Notes: generated by a model not told the origin, from the letters alone. DNA of 64,000 nt from Candidatus Limnocylindrales bacterium (GCA_035626395.1 DASPNR010000002.1:188501-252500), one strand, 5' to 3'. Numbered from the stretch's first letter, positions 29,299 to 37,810 are shown. Translations and numbers: made by a program.

Positions 29299-31943
29299 CG
29301 GTTGCTCCTGTGGACCTGCAGGCTCTCCTGCAACCGCAGCACGAAGTCCTCGAGCTCCGGCCAGCGCGGACCCCGCAGCACCCACCGCTCGCGGCCGCCG
29401 CGCCCGCGCATCTCCGTGCGGATGAAGCCCAGCTCCTCATAGCGGCTGAGCGCGTTGCGCAGCGTGACGTCGCCCGATCCTTCGGATTTCACCACCTCGC
29501 CCAGCAGAAGACACGTCTTGTAGTGACGGCGGATCTCTTCGAGCAGCGCCTTCTGCGTCGTGCCTTCGTTGGACAGCTGGCCGTGCAGCGTCAGGGCGAC
29601 GACGTAGTAGGATTCGCGGAAGTTCTGCAGGACGTTCAGCGTCGCGGCCGCGAGCGGATGCGAGTCCACCAGCTCATCGCCTCGCACCGCCCCCTTCTCG
29701 CGATAGAACGTCAGAAAGCGCTCGACCATGCCGGGAATCTCGTCGCGGGCAGGCAGCGGGAACTCGTAGCGGAACAGGTCGAGCCACCACCAGACGCGAT
29801 CGGGAAGCCGCGCGACGGGATCGCCCTCTCTCATGCACGAGGTCAGCAGCGAGGGCAGCAGGAAGGCGTGGATGAGGTTGTTCTTGTAGAAGTCCAGCGC
29901 CAGGCGCCGGCCCTGCCGCACCACGAGCACCTCTTCGCGCCCGCGCTGCAGCACCTCGATCAGGCCGTTGGAGCTGAGAAAGCCGATGCTCTCGCGGAAG
30001 TCGCCGACGTTGCGCGCCAGCGAGGCCGTGGGAATGATGTTCTGGAAGCGCGTCAGATCGACCAGCGCGTTGGCGCGCTCGCGAAAGTCCCGGTAGCGGA
30101 ATCCCCAGTGCGGCGACCCCAGCAGCACCGTTGCCGACACCGAGGTCGCGCCCGCGACTTCGGCGCCATTGACCTCGCGCAGGATGCGGAACCCCAGACG
30201 CTGGATGAAGCGCCGCTTCTCCTCCTCGACCTCCGGGTTGCTCTCGGCCTCCCCGAAGCGCTGCTTGCGCTCGCCCAGGACGTCGCTGAGCGAGATCGGG
30301 TCGGCGAAGGAGACGTAGGCCGTGCCGTATTTCTGCTGGAGGAAGCGGCGCGCGCGCACGAGCGCGAAGACGTTCTCCGGCTCCTTCTCCTCGCCCGTCA
30401 GCTCGGCCTGATACGCCTCCTCCTCCACGATGCGGCCGTAGTGGATCGAAACGGGCACCAGGTACAGGTCGCGCCGGATGCCGCTGGCGTAGGCGCTGAC
30501 GATGGCGGACAGCATGCCCAGGCGCGGCGTCATGATCTTGCCGGTTCGGCTGCGACCGCCTTCGATGAAGAACTCCTGCGTGTAGCCCTCGCGGATCAGG
30601 AACTGCAGGTAGCGCCGGAAGACGTACTTGTAGACGTCGTCGTGGCCGAAGGTGCGGCGGATGAAGAACGCGCCGCTGCCGCGGAAGATGGGTCCCATCG
30701 GCCAGAACGACATGTTCACTCCGGCGGCGATGTGCGGCGGGCTGACGAAGTGGAGATAGAACAGGTAGGAGAGGATCAGATAGTCGAAGTGGCTGCGGTG
30801 ACACGGCACCAGCACGATCGGGTGGTGCTTGGCTTTCTCGATCACCTTCTCGAAGCCGATCGGCTCGAGCCCCTGGAACATGCGGTTCCAGATCTTCTTG
30901 AACGCCCATGCCACCACCGCGAAGACGGCGGCATTGTACTCGGCCGCCATCTCGTCGAAGTAGGCCTCCGCCTGCTTGCGCAGCTTGGCCTCCGGCGTCC
31001 CCGTCTTCTGCGACGTCTGCGACAGGAAGACGCGCGTCTCCTCGTCGTCGAGGACGAGCGACTTGACCTTGCGGCGGGGCATGATCGCCGGTCCCATCAC
31101 CACCCTCTCCTCGCGGTTGAGGAAGATCTGGATGGCACGCGTCAGCCGCCGCACGAGGCGGTCTTCGGTGTCGTTCTGGTAGCGGCGCGTGAAGTCGCCG
31201 ACGCTGACCTCGGTGCCCACCGTCAGGAAGAGGTCGTTGCGGTAGAACCAGTAGGTCAGCAGTTTGCGCCACTCGCTCGGCACTTCGTGCACGCTGTAGA
31301 CGAGCGCGGTGATGCCGGTTTCGCGCTTGCGGAAGCTATGGCCGCGGAACGGCGCCAGCGGGACGATGAAGCGCTCGCGCTCGCCTTCGCGCGCGCCGTG
31401 CACGATCTCGCGCAGATAGTCGTTGCCGACTCGCGGCGCCGCTCCCGCCTGCGCCTGCACGGGCACCGTGCGCCGGCGCGGCCCGCGCATGAAGATGAGG
31501 ACCGACTGTCCGTTTCGCACCGCACGCGCACAGTAGTCGTGGCTGTTCTCGGCAGGACGGCCGCGCCCGAACATCCTGGCGATGCGATCGCGCAGCAGGC
31601 CGAGCGCGTCGCTCATCGGTGCCAGGGCGATCGAAGAGATGCCGTTGGCGAACACGGGCAGCGGCAGGCCCTCGCGTCGCAGCACCCAGTTGACCATGAA
31701 GTAGTCGACGAACGAGCGGTGCCGCAGGACGTAGATCACGGTGCCGCGCTGCGAGAGGTCGCGGATCTTCTCGACCAGGCTCTCGTTGACGACGGCCTTC
31801 TCGAACAGGCGCCGGCCCACCAGCTCGGCCAGCGTTCCGAACCGGCGTCGCATCGCCGAGCGGTGCGGGCGCTGGCGCGAAGGGGCTCCTTCGGCAATGG
31901 CCTCCGCAGCGACGCTTTCGACACGGCTTGGCTCGGCGCTCAC
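29295..31943 (-). CDS. plsB: Glycerol-3-phosphate acyltransferase PlsB
   Basis: PlsB acylates sn-glycerol-3-phosphate in the inner membrane, starting phospholipid synthesis. The 882-residue protein starts at a GTG (31943) overlapping the manC stop as GTGA, with GGGAG just upstream. The catalytic block I is CHRSHFDYL (His382, Asp387); later blocks GAFFIRRTFG and FFIEGGRSRTGK bind glycerol-3-phosphate. Unusually, the N-terminal domain also has an intact HX4D, RHRSFVDY (His75, Asp80), where E. coli PlsB has YNSKAD. The hydrophobic YKNNLIHAFLLPSLL segment near the C-terminal third matches the family. Confidence 0.95.
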   Translation of the reverse strand: MSAEPSRVESVAAEAIAEGAPSRQRPHRSAMRRRFGTLAELVGRRLFEKAVVNESLVEKIRDLSQRGTVIYVLRHRSFVDYFMVNWVLRREGLPLPVFANGISSIALAPMSDALGLLRDRIARMFGRGRPAENSHDYCARAVRNGQSVLIFMRGPRRRTVPVQAQAGAAPRVGNDYLREIVHGAREGERERFIVPLAPFRGHSFRKRETGITALVYSVHEVPSEWRKLLTYWFYRNDLFLTVGTEVSVGDFTRRYQNDTEDRLVRRLTRAIQIFLNREERVVMGPAIMPRRKVKSLVLDDEETRVFLSQTSQKTGTPEAKLRKQAEAYFDEMAAEYNAAVFAVVAWAFKKIWNRMFQGLEPIGFEKVIEKAKHHPIVLVPCHRSHFDYLILSYLFYLHFVSPPHIAAGVNMSFWPMGPIFRGSGAFFIRRTFGHDDVYKYVFRRYLQFLIREGYTQEFFIEGGRSRTGKIMTPRLGMLSAIVSAYASGIRRDLYLVPVSIHYGRIVEEEAYQAELTGEEKEPENVFALVRARRFLQQKYGTAYVSFADPISLSDVLGERKQRFGEAESNPEVEEEKRRFIQRLGFRILREVNGAEVAGATSVSATVLLGSPHWGFRYRDFRERANALVDLTRFQNIIPTASLARNVGDFRESIGFLSSNGLIEVLQRGREEVLVVRQGRRLALDFYKNNLIHAFLLPSLLTSCMREGDPVARLPDRVWWWLDLFRYEFPLPARDEIPGMVERFLTFYREKGAVRGDELVDSHPLAAATLNVLQNFRESYYVVALTLHGQLSNEGTTQKALLEEIRRHYKTCLLLGEVVKSEGSGDVTLRNALSRYEELGFIRTEMRGRGGRERWVLRGPRWPELEDFVLRLQESLQVHRSNR

Positions 31944-33112
31944 AGCAGCTCCCGCAGCTTGCGCAACTTCGGATCGTTGGCGGCTCTGGCGTCGCCGAGA
32001 CGGGCGACGACCTGGCGTACATCTTGGCACCGGGAGCGTGGACAGACGAGGAGCGCATCGCCGGCATCCACGACGACCAGATCACGCACGCCGAGCAGCG
32101 CCACGGGTTTGCCCCGCGAGGCCACCACGTTGCCGCTGGCATCGATGGCGACGAGGGGATCGCGCGAGGCGTTTCCGGCGTCGTCGGCGGGCCACAGCCC
32201 GGCCGCTGCGTCCCAGCTGCCGATGTCCGACCACGGGAAGGCCGCAGGGATCACCGCGACCGAGCTGCTCTTCTCGAGGACGCCGTGGTCGATGGAAATG
32301 GCCGGCAGCGCCGGAAAGGCCTTGGTCAGCTGCGCGGCAGGAATGCGACCATTTCGCCGCCTCTCCTCCATCGCCGACAGGCCGCGGGTCAACGCGGGCA
32401 GGTGCTCGCCCAGTTCCTGCCAGATTCGCGCAGCCTTCCAGACGAACATCCCGCTGTTCCAGTAGTACTTGCCGCTGGCCACGTATCGCTTGGCCACGGC
32501 AAGAGTCGGCTTCTCGACGAAGGCATCGACGGCCAGCGCCTTGGCGTGTCCAGGCAGAGGCTTGACGGCGCGGATGTACCCGTAGCCCGTGGCTGGCTCG
32601 GTCGGTCGGATGCCGAACGTGATCAGGTGCTCTCCGGACGCCGCGATCTCGTAGGCCTGGCGCAGGTTGCGGCGGAACGCTTCGGCATCGCCGATGACGT
32701 GATCGGCGGGCAGAACCGACATGACGGCGTCCGCGTCGCGCCGCAGGATCTCCAGGGCGGCCCAGCCGATGCATGGTGCGGTGTTGCGCCCCACCGGCTC
32801 GCCGAGAACCGACGATCGCGGCACCTCCGGCACGGCCTCGGCCACGGCCGTCACCAGCTGCCGGTTCGTGACGATCAGGATGTTGGAAGGGGCGACGACT
32901 CCTCGCAGTCGCGCCACCGTCTCGGCCAGCATCGACTGCGGGCCAACGAGCGACAGCAGCTGCTTGGGCATGCGCTGGCGGCTCCATGGCCAGAAGCGCG
33001 TGCCCGTGCCGCCGGCCATGATGACTGCATAACGGCCGCCGCCGCCCTGACGGGCCCTCTTGTCGGATCGGGGCGAATTGCGCAGCGCGGAGGAAGGGGG
33101 ACGTGGAGCCAC
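31940..33112 (-). CDS. manC: Mannose-1-phosphate guanylyltransferase
   Basis: Makes GDP-mannose from mannose-1-phosphate and GTP for surface polysaccharide synthesis. The nucleotidyltransferase signature MAGGTGTRFWPWSRQRMPKQ is near the N-terminus; FVEKP and YWNSGMFVW follow. The protein ends after the transferase and left-handed helix region, without the cupin isomerase domain of the bifunctional AlgA type. No ATG precedes YAVIMAGG; I chose the GTG at 33112, giving 390 residues. That codon lies in an inverted repeat, and about 25 residues of poorly conserved sequence precede the domain, so the start is uncertain. Confidence 0.9.
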   Translation of the reverse strand: MAPRPPSSALRNSPRSDKRARQGGGGRYAVIMAGGTGTRFWPWSRQRMPKQLLSLVGPQSMLAETVARLRGVVAPSNILIVTNRQLVTAVAEAVPEVPRSSVLGEPVGRNTAPCIGWAALEILRRDADAVMSVLPADHVIGDAEAFRRNLRQAYEIAASGEHLITFGIRPTEPATGYGYIRAVKPLPGHAKALAVDAFVEKPTLAVAKRYVASGKYYWNSGMFVWKAARIWQELGEHLPALTRGLSAMEERRRNGRIPAAQLTKAFPALPAISIDHGVLEKSSSVAVIPAAFPWSDIGSWDAAAGLWPADDAGNASRDPLVAIDASGNVVASRGKPVALLGVRDLVVVDAGDALLVCPRSRCQDVRQVVARLGDARAANDPKLRKLRELL

Positions 33113-33137
33113 GGGCCTGGAATCCTCGTGGCCCGTG
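33110..33137. repeat. 8-base inverted repeat over the manC start
   Basis: CACGGGCC (33110-33117) and GGCCCGTG (33130-33137) are perfect inverted arms, 12 bases apart, between the divergent manC and hydrolase-like genes. On the manC strand the proposed GTG start falls in one arm. It may be an operator or a hairpin hiding the start codon. Confidence 0.55.
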
Positions 33138-33197
33138 ACGCGAAAAGCAAATCGGCCGCGCTTTGCCTCACATCGAAGCCCTCCGTAAATCACGCGC

Positions 33198-34034
33198 GTG
33201 CCGTTGCTGGTGATCCTGCTCGTGCTCGTGGTGCTCGCGCAAGGCGGCGCGCATCTGCTCATGATCTACGAGTCTCGCCGAGCCTGCGCCGGCGCGCGCG
33301 AGAAGCTGCCCGCGCAAATGTGGTGGCCGTTCCTGTTCGAATGCGTGCTGCTGCCGGTGGCGCTGCTGTGCTGGGCGTTCGGCGAATTGATCCCGCGCTC
33401 GCGGCGCTGGGACGGTGACGGGACCGGCAGCGGAAACGTGGTCGCGCTCGTGCACGAGTTGTCCACATCCCCCGTCACGATGCGTCTGCTGGCGCGCCGG
33501 CTGGCGGCCTGCGGTTGGCGCCCGGTGATCGTCGAATTCTCGAGCGAAGGCGCCGATCTGTACGCCAAGGCTTCGGACGTCGGTGCCGCTCTGGCGCGGC
33601 TCTGCCAGGATCACGGCGTCACGCGCATCGACGTGGTCGCGCACGGAGTCGGCGGATTGCTGGTGCGCGCGGCGGCGCGTTTCGACGGCGCCGGCGGACT
33701 CCTCGGCAACGTCGTCACGCTCGGAACGCCGCATCAGGGCACGGCGCTGGCCTCGCTGATCACGGGGCCGCGCTTTGCCCAGCTTCGGCCCGGCTCGCCG
33801 TTCCTGCAGCGTCTGGCTGCGGGCGATGACGTACCGGGCCACGCGCGCGTCACTGCCATCGCCTCCAGCTTCGATGCCGTCGTCTTTCCGCTCGAGAGCG
33901 CCTACTACCCCGGCGCGTTCAACATCACGGTCGATGGCGTGGGCCACCTGGCGCTGCTGGTCTCCTCGCGCGTCTGGGAGCTCGTTCTCGAGAATCTCGA
34001 GGATCGCGGCCCTTCGGCCAGCCAGGCGGCGTGA
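33198..34034 (+). CDS. Alpha/beta-hydrolase fold (lipase/PGAP1-like) protein lacking nucleophile Ser
   Basis: The 278-residue protein begins with two hydrophobic segments (about 1-22 and 44-62), so it is probably anchored in the inner membrane, then a lipase-like domain: VVALVHELSTSP, the strand and elbow IDVVAHGVGGLLVR, and VVTLGTPHQGT, typical of triacylglycerol lipases and PGAP1-like esterases. In the elbow the family's GHSxGG reads AHGVGG, with Gly150 where the catalytic serine should be. A histidine near the end (GVGHLALL) is kept. It may be a non-catalytic relative. Start is GTG at 33198; the stop overlaps the pseudouridine synthase start (GTGA). Confidence 0.8.
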   Translation: MPLLVILLVLVVLAQGGAHLLMIYESRRACAGAREKLPAQMWWPFLFECVLLPVALLCWAFGELIPRSRRWDGDGTGSGNVVALVHELSTSPVTMRLLARRLAACGWRPVIVEFSSEGADLYAKASDVGAALARLCQDHGVTRIDVVAHGVGGLLVRAAARFDGAGGLLGNVVTLGTPHQGTALASLITGPRFAQLRPGSPFLQRLAAGDDVPGHARVTAIASSFDAVVFPLESAYYPGAFNITVDGVGHLALLVSSRVWELVLENLEDRGPSASQAA

Positions 34035-34909
34035 AGCTGGTCGTCGCCCGGGGCGGAGTCCGCCTCGACAAGCTCATCGCCGACATGACCGGCTGCGGCC
34101 GCCGGCGTGCCGGGCAATGGATCCGCGCCGGCCAGGTGCGCATCGATGGCCGTCCTGCGGCGGCCTCCGCCGTGCCGGCGCGTGGGCAGACCATCGAAAT
34201 CCTCGAGTCGCAGCCGCGACCGACGGCCGTGCCCGCCGAGCCGGTCCGCATCCTGTGGCAGGGCGGGAACGTCCTTGCCGTTGCCAAGCCGGCAGGCCTG
34301 CACACGCAGCGAGGCCGTAGCGGCGGCAGCGTCGCCGAATTCCTCGAGCAGCGCTTCAAGGGGATCGCTCAAGTCGGCAAGCGGCCAGAAGAAGGCGGCA
34401 CTGTCCACCGGCTCGACCGGGACACCTCCGGGGTCCTGTTGGCGGCCACGACCGCCGCCGAATATGCCCGCCTTCGGGCGATGTTCTCCGCCGGCCAAGC
34501 CGCCAAGGAATACCTGGCGCTGGTTGCGGGAACCCTGGAGGAGGAAGTGTCGATCGACCGGCCGTTGGCGATGCGCGGTTCGCGAGTCGGGCCGGCCTCG
34601 CGAGGCGAGCGCGCGCGGAAGGCATGGACCCGGGCCCGGCCGCTCGACGTGGGCAGAGGCTGGTCGCTGGTGCACGTGCACATGCACACCGGAGTGCGCC
34701 ACCAGGTTCGCGTGCATCTGGCGCTTTGCGGCCACCCGCTGCTCGGCGATCCTCTCTACGGAGGACCGGTCCTGCCATCCGCACGCGCCGGACATCTCCT
34801 GCACGCGCTGCGGATCCGCATAGACGAGGAAATCGACGTGACCGCGCCAGCGCCGGCCGACTTCGTCTCAGTCTACGCTGCTTTGAAAACGGGGATCGAG
34901 CGGGTCTAG
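34031..34909 (+). CDS. RluA family pseudouridine synthase
   Basis: A 292-residue RNA pseudouridine synthase. An S4-like domain (RLDKLIADMTGCGRRRAGQWIRAGQVRIDG) precedes the catalytic domain with the signature VHRLDRDTSG, whose second Asp is the nucleophile. The target (rRNA or tRNA) cannot be told; similarity is with the RluA/RluC/RluD group. Its GTG overlaps the previous stop. The stop TAG lies in a CTAG shared with the convergent gene's stop, a four-base tail-to-tail overlap. Confidence 0.93.
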   Translation: MKLVVARGGVRLDKLIADMTGCGRRRAGQWIRAGQVRIDGRPAAASAVPARGQTIEILESQPRPTAVPAEPVRILWQGGNVLAVAKPAGLHTQRGRSGGSVAEFLEQRFKGIAQVGKRPEEGGTVHRLDRDTSGVLLAATTAAEYARLRAMFSAGQAAKEYLALVAGTLEEEVSIDRPLAMRGSRVGPASRGERARKAWTRARPLDVGRGWSLVHVHMHTGVRHQVRVHLALCGHPLLGDPLYGGPVLPSARAGHLLHALRIRIDEEIDVTAPAPADFVSVYAALKTGIERV

Positions 34910-35400
34910 CGGCGGCCGCTCTTGGCGGGTTTTTTCGCTGCTGCAGCGCCGGCTTTGCCTACCGCTTTTACGGCTTTGGCTGTCTTGGCGCCCTTGGCGG
35001 CCGGGCTCGACCGTGGCGGCGCGGCCTTCTTGGCCGGCGGTGCCTTCTTCGCCGGCTTGGGCGGCTCGTTCACGGTCTTGTGGCAGTTGGTGCAGAGGTT
35101 GTTGGCGTTGCCGCTGTCCTCGACCAGACCGTCATCGAGGTTGTGGCAGACCTTGCGGCAGCGCCCGCAAATGAAGTAGACGCCCTCGAGCGTCTTGTTG
35201 ATGCGCTCGCGGTTGAGGATGCGACCGGCCAGCTTCTGAACGCGGATGCCGAGCAGCTCGACGTACTGCTGCTTGATCTTGGCGCGGCCGGCTTCGTCTT
35301 TTGGAAGATCCTCCTCGGCGTCGGTGTCCGGCGCATCGCTCTCGTCGAAGAGGCTGAACTCGCCGCTCCCGGCCGAGCCCTTCTTCTTCGCCCGTCCCAC
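34906..35400 (-). CDS. Cys-rich (probable zinc-ribbon) protein with Lys/Ala/Pro-rich histone-H1-like tail
   Basis: I do not recognise a named family. From the GTG at 35400 the protein is 164 residues: an acidic Ser/Asp-rich start (10-35), a helical middle, a Cys cluster, CGRCRKVCH (Cys78, 81, 85) and CTNCH (Cys103, 106), then about 55 residues made almost only of Lys, Ala, Pro and Gly. The cysteines suggest a zinc ribbon; CTNCH also fits a haem c site, but no export signal exists. The tail resembles histone H1 or AlgP-type tails and should bind nucleic acid. It starts 8 bases after another Cys-rich protein gene. Confidence 0.72.
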   Translation of the reverse strand: MGRAKKKGSAGSGEFSLFDESDAPDTDAEEDLPKDEAGRAKIKQQYVELLGIRVQKLAGRILNRERINKTLEGVYFICGRCRKVCHNLDDGLVEDSGNANNLCTNCHKTVNEPPKPAKKAPPAKKAAPPRSSPAAKGAKTAKAVKAVGKAGAAAAKKPAKSGRR

Positions 35401-35408
35401 GGACGATC

Positions 35409-35576
35409 TCAGCGGGTGCGCTGCTTGTAGCCGCAGCTCTTGTCGCAGACCCAGAACAGGCCGCGTTCGCCATATCCTGCGTACATCACGACTCGAGCTT
35501 CGGCGCCGCAATCGGGGCAGGCCTGCTTCTTGGACGGTCCAGCCTTCTGGGCTGTTTTTGCTTTCTTCGCTCCCAT
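35409..35576 (-). CDS. Small Cys-rich (zinc-ribbon-like) protein, 55 residues
   Basis: This short frame is easily missed. From the ATG at 35576 to TGA at 35409 it encodes a Lys-rich start (MGAKKAKTAQKAGPSKK) followed by a four-cysteine unit: CPDC (Cys20, Cys23), an intervening strand with YAGYGERGLFWVC (Cys44), and Cys48 in KSCGYKQR. The CxxC...CxxxC spacing is right for a rubredoxin-like zinc ribbon. It lies immediately upstream of, and in line with, the larger Cys-rich gene, and divergent from trmI. No strong ribosome site is visible (AAGAGAG upstream). Function unknown; nucleic-acid binding is a guess. Confidence 0.75.
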   Translation of the reverse strand: MGAKKAKTAQKAGPSKKQACPDCGAEARVVMYAGYGERGLFWVCDKSCGYKQRTR

Positions 35577-35752
35577 GACTCTCTTGCGACTCGAAAACAG
35601 CGCGGGCCAGGATTGCTCCGCGTCAGTGCCGGGTGGGTCGGCCCTCCAGTCGAACGGCGAATCTAATGGCCGCCGAAGAGGCAGTCAATCCGCTGTCGTC
35701 GAGGAAGCCCGCCCTTGCATCGCGGCCAGGATTGGGCCAAGCGGCCGCAGCC

Positions 35753-36532
35753 ATGACCTCGGTTCTACGAGACGGCGAGCCCGTCATCCTTCACGACCGC
35801 CGCGGCCGCCGCTACCTCAAGCGCCTGCGCGCCGGGCACCGCATCACCATTCGTTCCTCGGTGCTGGCAAGCGACGCCTTGATCGGCCGCACCGAGGGTT
35901 CACGCGTCGTCGCCGACGATGATGAGCCGTTTCGCGTCTTCCGCCCCTCCTACGCCGAGGTCGTGCCGCTGCTCGAGCGCTCCGCCGAGCCCATTTTCGC
36001 CAAGGACGCAGGCCTGATCGTCATGCGCGGGGACATCCGGCCCGGCCAGACGGTGGTCGAGATCGGGGTGGGCTCGGGCGTGCTTTCGATGGCTCTCCTG
36101 CGCGCGGTAGGCCCGGCCGGGCACCTGTTCAGCTACGAGATCCGTGCCGACATGGCCGAGGAGGCCCGCGCCAACGTGGCGCTGTACGAAGGCGCCTGTC
36201 CGCAATGGACGCTCAAGGTTCGCGACGGCCGCGCCGGCGTCGACGAGCAGGACGTGGATCGCGTCGTCATCGACGTGCTAGATTCGGTGGCCGTGCTGGA
36301 AACGGCCACGCAGGCGCTGCGCGATGGCGGCATCCTGATCGCCTACGTCTGCGGCGTGCTGCAGCTCAAGGCGTTGCACGATGCCATCGAAGCTTCGCGC
36401 GGGCTCGGGCTGGCCGAAAGCTACGAGGTGCTCGAGCGAGGATGGCACATCGAAGGGCCCAGCATCCGTCCCGAAGCGCGCATGGTCGGACACACCGGGT
36501 TCATCACCGTTGCGCGGCGCCTGGCGCGCTGA
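35753..36532 (+). CDS. trmI: tRNA (adenine-N1)-methyltransferase TrmI
   Basis: TrmI methylates adenine 58 in the tRNA T-loop with SAM. The protein has an N-terminal beta-barrel (about 1-80, DGEPVILHDRRGRRYLKRL) and a Rossmann domain with VVEIGVGSGVLSMALLRAVGPAG and SYEIRADMA; a PSYAEV segment precedes it. I prefer the ATG at 35753 (259 residues) because it begins right at the barrel; ATG at 35666 would add 29 residues of no known match. The final GHTGFITVARR strand is typical. Confidence 0.9.
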   Translation: MTSVLRDGEPVILHDRRGRRYLKRLRAGHRITIRSSVLASDALIGRTEGSRVVADDDEPFRVFRPSYAEVVPLLERSAEPIFAKDAGLIVMRGDIRPGQTVVEIGVGSGVLSMALLRAVGPAGHLFSYEIRADMAEEARANVALYEGACPQWTLKVRDGRAGVDEQDVDRVVIDVLDSVAVLETATQALRDGGILIAYVCGVLQLKALHDAIEASRGLGLAESYEVLERGWHIEGPSIRPEARMVGHTGFITVARRLAR

Positions 36533-36591
36533 GCCTCCGTTGCCGCTGCCGTCGGCGGGCGGCCGGGCCAACCGCTGCGCACACAACCGCT

Positions 36592-37338
36592 CTACCAGCC
36601 TCGAAGCTCGAGCCATCGCGGCAGCTCGTTCGCATCGCCGATGCGGCCGAGCGCAGGCGGATCGGCCCGTGCCTCGGAAGTGACCCACACGGCGGCGAGG
36701 CCGGCGCCGGTGGCTCCCTCGATGTCCTCGCGCCAGGTGTCGCCGACATAGAGACACTGCTGCGGCGCCAGCGACATCCGTGCGCACGTGCGCGCGAAGA
36801 TCTCCCGCGACGGCTTGCGAAGACCGACGTCGGCCGAGATCACCGCGGTCTCCAGCATCGGTGTCAGGCCGTGGGTGTCCAGGATGCGGCGTGCGGTGGC
36901 GCCGTCGTCGAAGTTGGACAGCAACGCCAGGCGATGGTGCCTGCCGAGCTGGCGCAGCAGCGGCACGCGGTCGGCTGGACAAAGGACGGCGGCGAACAGG
37001 CTGTCCATGTGCTCGCGCGCCATCCTGAGCGCGATGTCGGCGGCATCCTGCTCGGGCACGCCATGCCGCAACAGGGCCCGCTCGAAACGAACGTGCGTCA
37101 GGATTTCGATGCCGGCGCGGCGCTTGACCTCGGCCAGCTCGGCTCCCACCTCCTGCAGCGTCGTCAGGAACAGCGGCATCGACGCGTGCGGACATGCGCG
37201 CCGCAGCAGCTCGGGCATCGATCGTACGGTCATGACGACGGAGCGGCCGCCGACCTCCATGCGCGGCAGGCGGTCATCGTCGAAGAAGACGAGCGTGCCG
37301 AAGAGATCGAAGAGGATGGCGTCGGGCCTAGCGTTCAC
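36592..37338 (-). CDS. HAD family hydrolase
   Basis: A 248-residue haloacid-dehalogenase-like phosphatase. Motif I is ILFDLFGTL (nucleophile Asp), motif II LLSNFDDG, motif III lysine in LRKPSREIF, and motif IV VGDTWREDIEGATGAG. A helical cap lies between motifs I and II. The GTG at 37338 overlaps the end of the DUF4149 gene by 11 bases. The substrate is unknown; the VGDTWRED form is common in (S)-2-haloacid dehalogenase-like and nucleotidase-like members. Confidence 0.88.
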   Translation of the reverse strand: MNARPDAILFDLFGTLVFFDDDRLPRMEVGGRSVVMTVRSMPELLRRACPHASMPLFLTTLQEVGAELAEVKRRAGIEILTHVRFERALLRHGVPEQDAADIALRMAREHMDSLFAAVLCPADRVPLLRQLGRHHRLALLSNFDDGATARRILDTHGLTPMLETAVISADVGLRKPSREIFARTCARMSLAPQQCLYVGDTWREDIEGATGAGLAAVWVTSEARADPPALGRIGDANELPRWLELRGW

Positions 37339-37810
37339 GGCGTCCGAGCAGGAGCACCCCGCTCGACAGAAGCAGTGCCATGCCCGCGGCCAGCACGACG
37401 TTGTTGAGCTGGACCGAGCGGCGATGCAGCGCCTGGAAGCGCTCGACGTGCTCGGGCCTGCCGCGCAGGCCGGCCATCTCCGGATGCAGCAGCAGTGCAG
37501 AATAGGCCTGCACCGCCGCCATAACGGCCACCACCAGGACCGCTGCCTGCCACAGGCGCCCTGCCCCTCGCGCCAGCACCAGCGCCAGCACGAGCGCGAT
37601 GAGCGAGCACGCCAGACCGGCGCGGAAGTAGATGGGGAACAGGAGCGCGGCAACCGCGCCGGCCTCCGAGGGCGAGGGCATGTTGATGAACAGCACCGGC
37701 AGGACCAGCGCCGAGAAGAAGACCGAGCCTCCGATCCACAATGCCATCACGGTGACGAAGGCAGAGACGAGGGCACGGGAGGGTTGCGTTGCAGCGGCCG
37801 CCTCGGACAT
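37328..37810 (-). CDS. DUF4149 (TMEM205-like) membrane protein
   Basis: A 160-residue inner-membrane protein with about four hydrophobic helices. The start segment with MALWIGGSVFFSALVLPVLF and the later RPEHVERFQALHRRSVQLN loop match DUF4149. Function unknown. It lies between a glycosyltransferase-like gene and the overlapping HAD gene on the same strand. Confidence 0.82.
   Translation of the reverse strand: MSEAAAATQPSRALVSAFVTVMALWIGGSVFFSALVLPVLFINMPSPSEAGAVAALLFPIYFRAGLACSLIALVLALVLARGAGRLWQAAVLVVAVMAAVQAYSALLLHPEMAGLRGRPEHVERFQALHRRSVQLNNVVLAAGMALLLSSGVLLLGRRER

Noticed and set aside
29310..32465. 1051-codon plus-strand frame opposite plsB and manC
   Set aside because: It spans two real genes on the other strand and has no recognisable domain.
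34906..35400. Cytochrome c, because of the CTNCH motif
   Set aside because: There is no signal peptide, and further Cys pairs plus a Lys/Ala tail fit a cytosolic zinc protein better.
35666..35752. Upstream ATG of trmI giving 29 more residues
   Set aside because: The added residues are not conserved and precede the known first beta-strand; no ribosome site is present.
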